A stretch of DNA of 50,706 nucleotides, taken from Adiantum capillus-veneris (lineage: Eukaryota > Streptophyta > Polypodiopsida > Polypodiales > Pteridaceae). Positions 1-11,257 of this stretch are shown one piece after another. Made by a program: the position numbers and the translations under genes. Numbering within the stretch: the stretch's first letter is position 1; the number at the start of each line of letters is the position of its first letter. The DNA is taken from positions 1 through 50,706 of the forward strand of contig JABFUD020000299.1 of the NCBI GenBank assembly GCA_014529385.2. The letters run 5' to 3'. Below the pieces are notes generated by a model. That model ran no database searches. It was not told where the DNA came from and saw nothing but the letters and a program-made list of their open reading frames with translations.

Positions 1-1036
1 TAGGCTCTATCAAGCACTAAACCCATGTCTAGCTTCTTTTTAGCTCATGTGTATGGAATGGATAACAATTCTCATGATAACAAAAACTCTAAATTCACAC
101 TAGGTCACTCACCACCTAAGGATCATTCCCTGTTGATTTGCCGATGTTAGGGGGTTGTTGTAGGCATACCTCTATAGCATAGCTATCTGGAGCTAACATA
201 TTCATGTCAATACTCAAGGAAGTGACTTGAATGGGGTACAAAGACTCTTTGAGGGTGTCAACCTCAAGAACTAAACCTAAGAAGAAACTATATCAGTCTC
301 AATGAGCAAATCACCAACTCACTGATCAAAAAATTTGCCAATGTCCTATCTCACCACTCTAGGTCACCACACTATTTTTATGACTAAATGGATATGGATA
401 GAAAATTAAATTTAAGGAAATCTATATTAGGTCTAAGGGACAAGTCTAAAAAATCTGACACCATTTTGGCAAGGTACCAAAATCGCGATCCATCACTTAA
501 CTGGTCATAGAAACTGCAACAAAATCCTTTCAAATAGGTTTCCCTAAGATAATAGCAGTCTCCTTATCTACAATAGAAGGGGTAATAAGAAGAGATTTGA
601 CATTCCTACCAAGAAATATCCGGATGCTGATTTTGATGAGCAAGATGATGAAGTAGAGTACTCAAGTGAAGAAGAAGACAATGGGGATGATGGAAACTAA
701 GAGTTTTCCAACCCATAGACTCTAAAGTTGTGATGGGGTCCTTCATAAGTCTCTAAGTATAATAAAAAAATAGAATCTCTAAGCAAGAACAATTGAGGAA
801 ACATTCCTTTACCATTGGCAATGGTTTGGGACTATAGCCCTAGAAAAGACCTAGTCTTGCCTTGCAAGAAAAAATGGTACAAAAATTTAGAAAACCTACA
901 ACTTTTTTGGCCTTATAACTTCTACGAATGGGCTAAAAATCCTCTTCCAATGATTCTTTCTCTCTATGCATGTGAGGGCATAGCCATTGGTGGAAACCTC
1001 TTCAAATGAAGAAGTTTACTAAACGTTAATGCGTGG
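1..1036. other. AT-rich stretch, no recognisable gene
   Basis: No supported coding region. Around 601-700 the + strand reads as a short acidic peptide (Asp/Glu/Ser rich) ending in a stop, possibly the remnant of a gag-like ORF. The short open frame at 815-1009 matches nothing I recognise and has no flanking support. Confidence 0.4.
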
Positions 1037-1311
1037 GGATGGATAGTTACCCAACTAATTGAATCCACTCATCCATGATCGACAACCTTAGTCAATTCCC
1101 ACTTACAACCCCACACTCACACATGCTTCTTTATTTTCTAATTACTACAAAATTATTTTTAGACTTAAAATAATGGTTCCTTTGAATTTTTAGTAACAAT
1201 GATTCCTTATAGCAAGTATTGAAAGCAGCATTGGAAAAAATCTTTATCAAAGAAACATCTTAATACAAGGTAGTTTCAGCTAGAGAACAATCTCTAACAA
1301 CCATGACCAAT
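1037..1311 (+). repeat. Direct repeat, copy 1 (~275 bp)
   Basis: This segment recurs at 3311-3590 in the same orientation. Shared stretches include 'acccaactaattg', 'cacacatgcttctttatttt' and 'cagctagagaacaatct'. The two copies enclose about 2 kb that includes a tandem array. They could be old LTRs of a small non-autonomous element or a segmental duplication; I see no clean TG...CA ends. Confidence 0.6.
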
Positions 1312-1683
1312 ACTCATCCTGTCTCAAGATCACATGCACAAGAAAAAAATGGCACCTATTATTTTATTCAAATTCCGGTTTGAAAAAAGACATCACTCAA
1401 AATCTAGGAGTGCACATACGCCAAACTAGTTGCCCATACAACCAAGCTGTCATCCTATAATAAAAAATGCTATCTTAACTTATGTAGAGACATCAAGACA
1501 TGAACGGAGTAGTAGCTCATTGTTCACAAGGGTGGCCGACTTAAAAGTGGTCTTATAGCCATCATTATTCTCATCAACTGAAGTGAAAATATATACCAAG
1601 GAATTAGAGGTGGTCTTGAGACTTGCTATCTTAAGGATGATTAATCAAATTTTTCCTACTTTATCCAAACTAACCAAAACATT

Positions 1684-1778
1684 TCTTTCCTAGTTTAGCA
1701 AACATGTTCATGATGTTTCCTAGTTTAACAAACAAATGCTTGATGTTTCCTAGTTTAACAAACATATGTATGATGTTT
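1684..1778 (+). repeat. Short tandem repeat, ~30-bp unit
   Basis: About three and a half copies of a unit around 'gatgtttcctagtttaacaa' follow one another with small differences. It is non-coding in all frames. Confidence 0.75.
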
Positions 1779-2394
1779 CTTGGACGGTGTCCTTCTATTA
1801 TCAACCAATTTAATATTTTTTGAGTACGTATCTTTTACCTAATAGATGCAATGTTATAACTTCTAAAGGATTTATGCTAACTTATAGAATTTTTTAAGAG
1901 CCAAGGGTCCACATGGGATTGATTGGGGTCGGAATCATTTATGGCTCAAGGGCATGAACACTATTGTCTCTCATTGAAATGCTACTTGGACCAGCCTCAC
2001 GGTTGTGAGTGGCCCTTGCCCTCTTGTTGGTGACATTTTCCTCTATTTATTGATTTTCACGAGTTCTTTTGGGGTCTAACTCTTTTATCCTTATAAAAGG
2101 ATGCTTAACCATTAGTTAAAGTATAAAAACATTATAACTTACCATAAGAATTTTCACGATGTATCTTCACCAATTAATCTAATCCCATTTTCTTTTTATT
2201 AGACTATAATATTATGGGGATTTTTTGTGTGTGATATTATTATCATGGGTTTGGTTTAGCTGAAGGAGTTTACACACAATCCCAAGGGCTAATATGACAA
2301 CTTTCCCTTTGGCTTATAGTAGTAAATAGTGACTTTTTGACTTGGTATTTTCCTAAACTAAATATCTAAGCAAGATATTTCAATTGTAGCTTCC

Positions 2395-3290
2395 CCACAA
2401 TGTATTTAAGTTTTGAAAATCAATTTTTTAAATTTTTGAGATAATCTCCTAATTTTTCTCTTTCAATTATAATAAAAAATAGATTAATCTTTACATAATT
2501 ATTAATAAAGCTAAATATGTAGGTAATATATATTTATTTAAACTTTCTCATATTGTATTATAGCTTTAAAAATTATCTTATAAATTTCTAAGATAATTTA
2601 CTAATTATACTCTTTAGTTTTTTGCTAAAAACAAAGAATTTAGGATATAATAGGTATTGAAACAATCTAGCTTATAAAGATGTTTTCATCATGAGTTCTT
2701 AACTATGTATTCTAAGTTTGATAATTATCTTGTAAATTTCTAAGCTAATTTATTTATTAACTTCTTTACTTCTCTATTAAAAATAGAGAATTCAGGATAT
2801 AGTAATTAATAAACCTAATTATCTCATTCTGGTATTTTTATTAGATATCTTTAATTGCATAATCTATCTCTAAAAAATTATCTTATAAGTTTCTAAGCTG
2901 ATTTGCTAATTGTCTCATTGAATTTTCTACTAAGAATATAGAATTTAGGATATCGTGATTAATGCAACTAATTATGTGTTTATATTTTTTCACAAGCTTC
3001 AAACAATATAGTCTAACTCTAAAAATTATTTTATATAAAGTTTCTAAATTTATTTACTAATTCTCCCCTTTAATTTTTTGCTAAGCACTAAGACTTTAGG
3101 ACATAATAATTGGTAGAACTAATTATATATTAGAGATATTTTAATCACCAATTTTTAATAGTGTATTCAAACTTATAAAATTACTTTATAATCATCTATA
3201 TTAGTGTACTAATTTCCTCTTAGTTTTTTTATTTTTTTTAAAATTTGGATTTAATAATTATCAAAATAAATTAATTAATTTTGAGACAAT
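2395..3290 (+). repeat. Degenerate tandem array, ~150-bp unit, about six copies
   Basis: Successive units start near 2395, 2548, 2697, 2846, 3000 and 3150. Each has the order 'attatcttataaatttctaa', then 'ctaatt...ctctt', then 'gaatttaggatat' and 'taattaata'. Copies are strongly diverged and very AT-rich, so the array is old. It stops just before the second copy of the 275-bp direct repeat. Confidence 0.65.
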
Positions 3291-3310
3291 CAGCACAATT
3301 AGTTAGTAGT

Positions 3311-3590
3311 CTAGTGGATAGTACCCAACTAATTGGATCCACCCATCCACGATCAACAACCTTAGTAGATCCCCACTTATCACATGACATTCACACATGC
3401 TTCTTTATTTTCTAACTACTACCACATTCTTTTTACACTTAAAATAATGTTTCTTTTTAATTTTTAGTAATAGTGATTTCTTCTAGCAAGTATTGAAAGA
3501 AGCATTAAAAAGTCTTTCTATCAAACAAAATCTTTAGACTTAAGACAAGGTACTACCAGCTAGAGAACAATCTTTGACTATCTGACCACT
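3311..3590 (+). repeat. Direct repeat, copy 2 (~280 bp)
   Basis: Diverged second copy of 1037-1311, same orientation, with small indels. It lies immediately after the ~150-bp tandem array and before the decayed gag-protease region. Confidence 0.6.
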
Positions 3591-3951
3591 ATAATATATT
3601 AAGTATGTGTATGATACGTGGGAGTGCCATTGGTGCCATAAATTACATGCCCCATTTGGAAAATTCTCTTGTCACCATCATCAGTTGTAAATGCATTTCT
3701 TCTATCTGCATAGGTATCTCTGCATCTTGGCATTTGTCACATCTCTTAATATAAGCCTTAGAAAATAAGGAGCAATCATAAGGAGTAGTTTTGTCCAAAG
3801 TATCATCAAGAGATTCAATCATAGTAGATAAGATTCTAGAACCTTTAAAGGCTCAATTACAAGATTAGGAAGTTAGATTGAAAACCAATCAAACATTGGA
3901 ACAGAGATGTTGATATATCAACATTTTGATATTGAGAAATAGAGACTCAAA

Positions 3952-5190
3952 TTGTGCAAACGGATTATAGAGACCACTGAAGCTCTAATGGAGCTAGAAA
4001 AATCAAACATCCCTAAATATAATTTTTTAATCCATGAAAAGTATAGGGAAATTGACCACAAAAGAGACAAATTGATTGATCAAATGAATCATAAGATTGA
4101 AATATCATTGGACAATAGGGTAGTGGCTAATACCACAAATGACTCCAAGTCACAAGTGATGATGCCAATCTAAGAAGTAATGAGCCATGGGTACAAGCCT
4201 TATGGAAAAAAATACAAAATAGAAATGATGGTAGTGCAACTTTTAAGTTTGCACCTATCACTAAGATCAATATGGATCATAATTTTTATCTTGGTGGTAT
4301 ATACAATGATGTAGGAAGAGAAGGCTCATCTGTGCAGAGTAAACCTGAGGCATTGAAGACTTCGCTATCTTTCATAGGGGAGAATAGAACAAAATCAAAG
4401 ATCAAGGTAACACCCTCTTAGTGGAAGCCAATTCCAAATATGATGGGCACTAAGAGCCTACACAAACTAATGCCAACCCCTATACAATGCACGATGACTC
4501 TCTCAAAGATGCTACAAATTAAACCACTTCTATGGGGTGGAGTAGGAACAAACCTTGGAAGATGGAGCTGAAAATTCCTCATCAAAACATTCCCTTATAC
4601 GAACAAATAAATAAACCAACACCATTTGAAGGCTAAATTAGTGCCTTTAAACAATGTGGGTGATTATTATGAGAGGAAGGATGGAAATACCACATCGCCC
4701 AAGAAGCACAAAGGAGTAAAGAAAATTGCTATACTTGATAGCGGTTCTAGAGTGGCCACTGCCACAAAGGAGATATGAGAGAAATGGTGGAGACTAGATC
4801 TCACTTAAACAAGAATGAGACTACAACTTGCTGATGGTTATGTTGAGAGAACAATGGGTATGTTGGAACAGATTATAATTTCCTCATGCAGAATAGAACA
4901 TGAGCATACCTTTGCAATAGTATATATTGGCAAGAGTAGCATTTTTTATTTTACTCGGCGAAGACCATTTATGCGTTAATTTAAGATCGTACAAGATTGG
5001 GGCTATGGCTCTATCTACTTAAGGCACAAGGAGATTACAACAAGGATCAACATAAAGTATCACAACTACAACAATGTTAGTCAATCTCCCGTGGAGGAAT
5101 TTGACTCAACAATGGTCAATGAGAAGGAAATATTTGCATGGTTAAAGACCCAAGACACATCTTTGGATGTGTGGAGACTTCTAGTGTGAG
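3952..5190 (+). pseudogene. Decayed Ty3-type gag/aspartic protease region
   Basis: Fragment of an LTR-retrotransposon polyprotein. Near 4716-4760 the + strand reads KIAILDSGSRVATATKEI, with the D-S-G-S active-site motif of retropepsin-type aspartic proteases. In the same frame follow a flap-like LADGYVE...G segment and HTFAIV (to about 4925), then a GRPFMR-like block and the segment QDWGYGSIYLRHKE near 5000. Stop codons at about 4777, 4804 and 4977 break the frame. The upstream open frame at 3952-4173 (Lys/Glu-rich, MCKRIIETTEALMELEK...) is probably the end of gag or a linker. No RT follows, so this is a truncated, dead copy. The protease identity is fairly secure; the gag part is inference. 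Confidence 0.6.
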
Positions 5191-5747
5191 AGCTTGCAAG
5201 ATAGGATTTCATCTTAGAGAGCCCAATGGAAGATAAAGACTACATCCTAGAGACATTTCCAAAGTAACTATTTGAACCTTTTGGATGGACTCAAATACTA
5301 GCTACTCTAGATGTGTGTGTGAGCAAAGTTACCCCAACAAGATTCTATGACAAAGAGGGCTATGGCAGAGCACCCTTCCAAATGGTCAATGCTATCTTTG
5401 AATCAGAATGAGGGATCAAGGACCTAGATACATAAAAAATAGTTGAGTGCAAATGCATAGCTAACAAGATTTCCATAAAACATTTGAGCAATGAAAACAA
5501 GGAATAATTCCAAGATTCACAAGACAATTCTCTTCTAGATATAGATGGAGAGGATAAGATATCAAGCAGCTCTGAAGACAAACCAATACAAAATGCAAAA
5601 GAGGTAATCTTTTATGGTTTTCCTAACCAAAAATCTAGAAGATAAGAAAGGTACCATGCAAAACAAGCAAGGAAACAAAAGAAAACTCAAAGAAATACTA
5701 TGAATGGCTTACGTCAATGCATTTAAATAAAAACTAAGCATAGGCGG
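5191..5747. other. Remnant sequence, no gene recognised
   Basis: Continuation of the decayed polyprotein region. Short open stretches with acidic and lysine-rich composition are broken by frequent stops in all frames, and I find no RT, integrase or LTR end here. Confidence 0.4.
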
Positions 5748-6170
5748 GGTATTGGGGCATCATTGCTAAGCATTTAGATGCATTCTGGGTCAAAAACGAC
5801 TAGGTCAAAAATCCACTGCTGTTAATAATCACGATTTTGGAACTTGACCTAAAGTGGGGTTTGAGACCATAAGCATGTGTTCTTAGGTCTTATAAACTTG
5901 TCCTAGAGGTTTCGTTACGTTTGGATGTCATTTGATGCTGTAACAGATGGGATTTGCTTGCCGATGAGCGATTGGCTTTTGGTGATTTCAGTCACTTGAG
6001 TGTAGCTTGAGTTAGATGCAAGTTGTTAATTGTTTTCCAAGATATTGACAACCTCTTGTAGCCTCTATGCACTAGTCGAGTCAGCTTCGTCCCATGGTTT
6101 GACAAATTAATCGTGGTTCTCGCTAATACTGCAATAAGATAGGATGGTGAGGCTAGACATGCGTCCCACA
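5748..6170 (+). mobile_element. Probable LTR (Tat/Athila-like) upstream of a PBS
   Basis: The block ends '...gcgtcccaca' just before a primer-binding site, as a 5' LTR ending in CA should. Its left edge is inferred from 'tattggggcatc', a degenerate TG start. It carries one copy of the motif 'taataatcacgatt' that recurs in the leader downstream. No 3' partner LTR is present in the window, so the LTR call rests on the PBS position. Confidence 0.45.
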
Positions 6171-6172
6171 TT

Positions 6173-6195
6173 TGGCGCTGCTACCGGGGATTGAA
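6173..6195 (+). promoter_or_regulatory. Retrotransposon primer-binding site, tRNA-Asp type
   Basis: The 23 bases from TGGCGC to ATTGAA are the complement of a plant tRNA-Asp(GUC) 3' end (…CCCCGGCAACGGCGCCA, from memory) with about four mismatches. Plant Ty3 elements of the Tat/Athila clade use this primer. It sits two bases after the putative LTR end and fixes the element as + strand. Confidence 0.6.
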
Positions 6196-6754
6196 GAGAC
6201 CTAAACTAGGGAAAAACACGAGCGTCTTGTGTAGTTGTCCATTAACTTCCTCTAGGTTTGCCTAGAGTTCAAAACTTTCTTTTAGAAACCGCATAGCTTA
6301 AAATTTTCGTCTTTTGCAGTGTACAGGTAGCTTGGAAGTAATCGTACTTGCTGAGTACCTTTAGGACTGTGGATTGTAGATTTAGATTAGGAATTGGAGC
6401 ATGATTGATAGACGAGAAAAGTCTTAAGATCAAGGAAAACATTAAAAAACACTTGAAAACGAGTGTTTGTGAGCACTTTCCACAACCCATTGCATGAGAA
6501 TCTAGGAGTAGAGTAAGTAGGATCTGAGGTGGAGTTCAGAAAATTGCTCTCTCTGAAAGAATCAAGTGTGAGTTGTTATTGGAAGTTGCAGAATTTCAGG
6601 TCTACGGCTAGAAATAGCTCAAAAAGACTCGAATCCACTCAATCCAATTGAAGAGTAAGCCTAAGAGTTGTCTGAACCAGTTGGTAAGCTCAAAGACACT
6701 TCGAGGTAAAAATTTCAAGAGTTGGTCAAAACTCAGATTATTTACTTTTTCTTG
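6196..6754 (+). other. Retrotransposon leader, non-coding
   Basis: Sequence after the primer-binding site with no long open frame. It leads into the ~290-bp tandem array. I see no gag start. Confidence 0.4.
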
Positions 6755-7723
6755 ACATTTTAGGCCAAATTAGGTTTTGACTTGATTCATAGGCTTAAAA
6801 TAGCTCATTTAAAGACTGTCTTTGAGAAAATTGCAAAAAAGTGCTCATTTTAAGCCTAAAGTTAATAATCACGATTATTAACTTTCTGCTTTAAATTGAC
6901 CAAGGTTCATATTGTTGACTCATTGCATGTGTACAAACAACTTTTGTAAAGGCCAAAGAGATTTGGATCACTAAACTGACAAAAAACTGGGTAAAAAATA
7001 AGTTTGTACTGACTTTCTGAATCTTGACTATAAATTGGAAAAACATTTATCCAAATTTGTTGAAATTTTATTCATAGGCTTATGTTGATGTGATAAACAT
7101 GTGTACATTCTTAGTTGACCAAAACTTTGTAAAAATTTATCAGAAGTAAGTAATTGCGAATATTTACATGTGCCCAATTTTTTAACTTTTTTGACCAAGT
7201 CAGGATACCACTAGTTTCACCATGTTGTAATAAGCCCACAAAACAAATTTGGTAAGATTTGGACCACTAGAGTGAAATTTGTGACGAAAATTGCAAAGTT
7301 AATCTGCAGACAGATAATTGATGACCATTTGACCAAAAATTATCCAAACTTGATGAAAATTGACTAGTGACCTTAACTTAAGGTGCTTAACAGATCTGTG
7401 CCAAAGTTGGGACAAAAACTTGTAAAAATAGAACTGGAGTAATAATCACGATTGTTTACATCTACTTCAAAACTTGATGATTTTGCAAATTTGAGTATAC
7501 CACAAGGTCAATCACATCAAGTAGACCTCACAAATCCATTTTGGTGAAATTTGGATCCCAAAAGTGAGACTTAAGCCAGATTCTTGAAATCAGAATCTGC
7601 GGACACCAAACAGTTGATAAACTTGATCAGATTTTGTCCAAACTTGTTGAAACTTGTCTAGGGACTCTAACAAGTTGTATACTTGCCAAACCAATCAAAA
7701 AGTTCATGAAGATTCTTGGTTTA
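6755..7723 (+). repeat. Tandem array, ~290-bp unit, about three to four copies
   Basis: A landmark 'ccaaa(c/t)ttg(t/a)tgaaa' recurs at 6765, 7051, 7344 and 7638 (spacing 286-294). A second landmark 'taataatcacgatt' recurs at about 6861 and 7439, with a degenerate copy near 7153. A third, 'aatctgc(g/a)gaca', is at about 7300 and 7592. It follows the PBS and looks like a repetitive untranslated leader. It ends abruptly at the minus-strand RT fragment near 7723. Confidence 0.65.
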
Positions 7724-8380
7724 GGCCATCCTTTTATTACCTCTAACTTTGATGGATCCATTTGGATGCCATCTTGAGAGATAATGTGACCTAAATATTG
7801 AATCTCTTGTAAGACAAATTCACTTTTCTTTCGATTAATGCTCTCTTAGAACTTGAAATATTACCTAGAGGTGTTTCTTGTGTTCATCGAATGAATTAGA
7901 GTAGATGATGACATCATCAAAGAACACTCCAGTAAAGGTTGGGTGGGGCCTGAATAGCTTCTCCATCAAGCGGTTGAATGAGGCTGGTGCATTGGTCAAG
8001 ACAAAAGGCATGACAATGTATTCGTAAAGACCAAATGTCCTGCAAAATGCGGTCTTTACAATGTCTTGATCAACTATCCTTATTTGATGATAGCCACTTT
8101 TTAGGTCAATCCTACTAAAGTAGGTGGACCCTTGTAGCTTATCAAATAGGTTCTCTACCCATGGAACGGAAAACCTATTTTTTATAGTGATCCTATTTAG
8201 TGCTCTATAGTCGAAACACATATGATATGTGCCATCTTTCTTTTGCACTAGTAGCACAGGAGAACAAAATGGAGATGAGCTAGGCCTAATCATGACCTTC
8301 TCAACTAACTCATGCACTTGCCGCATAATCTCCTCTTGTTGAGCTTGAGAAACTCTATAAGGAGGTTTGTTAGGCGGTGA
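7724..8380 (-). pseudogene. Ty3/gypsy reverse transcriptase, truncated
   Basis: Reverse transcriptase of a minus-strand LTR retrotransposon. The best frame (8326-7865) reads in order VEKVMIRPSSSPFCSPVLLVQKKDG, CFDYRALNRITIKN, FSRIDLKSGYHQIR, KTAFCRTFGLYEYIVMPF, NAPASFNRLME and the catalytic FFDDVIIYS (the YxDD box with both aspartates kept). After a frame break it continues with ERINRKKSEFVLQEIQYLGHIISQDGIQMDPSK to about 7724. There it stops against unrelated repeat sequence, so RNase H and integrase are missing. The residues before 8326 (PPNKPPYR-like) are in another frame, which indicates frameshifts. Confidence 0.9.
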
Positions 8381-8990
8381 ACTTCCTGGAAGAAGTTCAA
8401 TTGCATCGTCAAATCATTGCCTCGTTTAGGAGGTAGTTCGCAAGGGATGTCGTCAATACAGACATCTTGAAACCCCTTGAGAAAATTGGATAACTCCAGT
8501 TCCTTTTGATTGTGTATATCTTCTTTTGCTAAAACATTAGGTTCATTTTGAGAGTCTTTAACAAAAATCATGTACACGGAAATAGAGCTCTTTATTGACT
8601 TATTGAAAGATTTTGTATGTACAATGGGTATGGTGTTACCCATTTGCTTGGCATCTATGTACATATCTTCTTCCCTGAACCTAAAGGAGATTCTCCTTTC
8701 AGGGAATTTAACATTGGCAGCCATGCGATCAAACCATGGTGCCCCTAGGATTACATCCTCATGCTTGAGAGGAGAGATAAAGAAGTCCTCTTTGTCCACA
8801 TAGCTTTGGACATGGAGCCTGAATTTCCCGATTAAGGGAGTGACTGAAGCTTCTTGCCCCTTGCAAGCAAGGTCTATGGGTAGGACATCTCCCATCTCCT
8901 AAGCTTGTATGCGTAGCTTGGTGGCCAACTCTTTGGATATGAAATTGTGAGTAGAACCAGAGTCAAAGAGAATAAAAGCATTGTGTTCTC
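8305..8990 (-). pseudogene. Ty3-type aspartic protease and linker to RT
   Basis: Retropepsin-type protease that would cut the gag-pol polyprotein. Reading down from 8990, the minus strand gives FILFDSGSTHNFISKELATKL (D-S-G-S active site) just before a stop near 8897. The same frame continues through LHVQSYVDKEDFFISPLKHEDVILGAPWFDRM (the ILGxxW motif) and on to IDDIPCELPPKRG, the usual lead-in to RT. It overlaps the RT frame by about 20 bases in a different frame. One in-frame stop and a frameshift make it non-functional. Confidence 0.85.
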
Positions 8991-10493
8991 TTACCTTTCC
9001 CCAATCATGGCATGAGGAGATCCTTTGTGGTGAGTTTCCTCCTCTTGGATTTCGGGAGGCTCATGGCGGGTGTTCTTTTGCGGACAAGCGCGGTACGCGT
9101 GCCCTTGCTTGTCGCACTTGAAGCAGCAGTTATCCTTGCGATAACGCTCAAGCTCTTCAGAGGAGAGTTTATTTTTATTGCCTTTGTAAACTCCCTTCTC
9201 TTTAACTTCGTTGGAACTACCCTTAGGAGCCTTTTGGATATTGTCCTTCCCCGTAGGCTCAATGGAACCCTTGTTTTCCGTGGGCTTAAAATTTCTTTTA
9301 GCCCATTTTTGGAAATTGATTAGAGAAGCCACCATAGTATGGTGTATAACGGTCGATATGGTGCGTGGCCTTTGGGAGTTGACATACTCCACCATTTCTT
9401 CAGTTAAGCCCACACAAAATTGTTGCTTTTTCTCTCAAGAATCCAACTTCTTAAAGACAGTAGCTTTGAGTTCTAAGTCCCAAAACTTGTCTACATATTT
9501 GTGAATGGATTCGTAGGGAGAGAGCTTCAAGCTTCACCATTCGGTGAGTACTTTGCCTTTGGTATCGGTGGCCAAAAACTGCTTCATAATGGAAGCTCTT
9601 AAATCTTTCCATGTTCATGAAGCTTCACCGTTGGCCCGTAGTCTAGACCACCATTGTCTAGAGGACTTTTGAAAGTGCATAGCTACATGGTGTAGCTTAG
9701 AGGACTCCGTGAAGCCTTCATCTCCAAACGCCTCATTGAGTTGTTGGATAAAGTCCAAGAATTTATCCATAGCACCAAAGGTGCCATCATAGGTAAGGAA
9801 AAAGATACTCTTCCCTCCCTCTTTGAGCTTCTTGAGCTTGGATGACCTCTTCCACGCGGCATAGGATTTTCTATGGCCTCTTCTTTTTGATGGTTCAAAA
9901 GTTGCACCATCACTTTCTTCAAAAGATGAAGAATTTGAGGAAGGTGGAGAAGAGGGTGACCTCTTTCTCTCCTTTTTCTTGCCTTGATCTTCTTAGTCTT
10001 CACCATCACTCTCATAAGAGGAAGATGATGAAGAAGATGGAGAAGAGGATGTCCTCTTTCTCGCCTTTTTCTTATCTTGCTTTTTGTCATCCCTCTTTGA
10101 AGTAGGATGTGGAGAAGTATGTGATGGTCTTCTTCATTTTGGAGGTGATGGAGAGCATTTAGCCCGCCCTCTTCGTGGAGCCATCTCCATCGAGGTGGCA
10201 GGAAACTCACTTCTTTCTCGTTCCTTCGGTGGGGGCTCTTGAATTCTCCTTTGAGAAGGAGATGCGTCATCAAGGAGAAAATTTTTGAGCCCTTCATATG
10301 GATCCTCTTCTTCTTCCCGAATCACAGAGAGGCCTTTTTTGGAAGTCTTACAAGGAGGCTTCCTAGGTGCTCTCTCGTCATGGTGGGGAGCTTGGAAAAT
10401 CCCATGAGCAAGAAGCTGCCATTGTACTTCCCTTTGGAGGGATGGATTGCCCATGACTTGTTGAAGCCTAGAAACAAGATAGTTAACAAGCAT
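8991..10493 (-). pseudogene. Ty3-type gag with CCHC zinc knuckle
   Basis: Gag polyprotein of the same minus-strand element. The N-terminal part (10493-10134) is polar and charged. The capsid core is read across frameshifts at about 9830-9420 and includes a FQKSSRQWWSRLRA block, WKDLRASIMKQF and the CVGLTEEMVEYV segment, the retrotrans_gag pattern. Near 9100 it ends with a zinc knuckle, CFKCDKQGHAYRAC (C-x2-C-x4-H-x4-C), that binds the genomic RNA. Stops and frame switches near 9420-9690 show decay. The Arg/His-rich open frame at 9683-10297 is out of frame and is not the product. Confidence 0.85.
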
Positions 10494-10682
10494 CGGGGCA
10501 TCATTAGTAGCCTACTCATTTTCAAAATCAAAGTTATCAACATTAATTTCACTCTCTTTACTATTGTCATCCATTCTAGCAACTTTTAGGTGTAAACGTT
10601 TTAGGTGTACTTTGGCATTTCAAGCCCTAGTTTCTACTCCTCTTTACCCCTTTAGAAAAAGCATTTAAGCTACTGTACCCGT

Positions 10683-10695
10683 GGCTCGAATACCA
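10683..10695 (-). promoter_or_regulatory. Degenerate primer-binding site, tRNA-Met type
   Basis: The minus strand reads TGGTATTCGAGCC, close to the TGGTATCAGAGCC site complementary to initiator tRNA-Met used by many plant LTR elements. It lies upstream of the minus-strand gag, as expected for that element. Confidence 0.5.
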
Positions 10696-10887
10696 TTAAT
10701 TGCAAGGAATAGAAGAGAGGGTCGTTCAACACCAAAACAACATTGGCTCCTGTCAAGCTTCTAATAGCTCAATAGTTGTAGGCAAGCCCCGTAGGACTCC
10801 ACTATTAAGACCATAGCTCTCGATGGTGATGCCCTATTAACTACACAAAGGCAGGTGCACTACAAGGTTGAAAAATCCCTATTCTAC
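10696..10887 (-). mobile_element. Part of the 5' LTR of the minus-strand Ty3 element
   Basis: On the minus strand this sequence directly precedes the primer-binding site and should be LTR. It is only 192 bp long because the TIR of the 9.3-kb element begins at 10888, so the element appears to have inserted in the LTR. I could not match the other half convincingly beyond 20229. Confidence 0.4.
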
Positions 10888-10951
10888 ATTAGGAAAAGTT
10901 TGGACTCAAAAATGGGCCTTGTAAGAAATGCCAGGTCAGCTTAGAGAGAGA
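10888..10951 (+). repeat. Left terminal inverted repeat of the H3-Ulp1 element
   Basis: Inverted match to 20179-20228. The core AGGAAAAGTTTGGACTCAAA is identical; an interrupted match continues through a GGCCTT-like segment to TTAGAGAGAGA. The same core occurs at 39706 (forward) and near 40160 (inverted). Confidence 0.75.
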
Positions 10952-11257
10952 TAAAAAAAACTCCCTAATTTCATTTTTGATATTCACTTTCAAAAAAACT
11001 CGGATATCAGATTTGGGGGGTACGTTTATTAAAACTCTCAAAAAGTGTTCAGACAATGATAACATACGACGGCTCCGAATTGAACGCCGATTGTCTCAAT
11101 CTTTTGGATTTTTCAAAACTAAGATTTGGCACTCAACGAGGTGCATTGAATGTTATTCTTCTTCTCATTTTCGCGTCTCTCTTGCTTTCCGCCTGCGCGC
11201 AGTCTCCTCCTTTGAGCTCTCTTCCCATTTTGCTTCACTCTTGCGCTCTCCTCTGTT

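Noticed and set aside
9683-10297. 204-residue Arg/His/Leu-rich open frame
   Set aside because: It is in the wrong frame over the retrotransposon gag; the capsid motifs are found in another frame.
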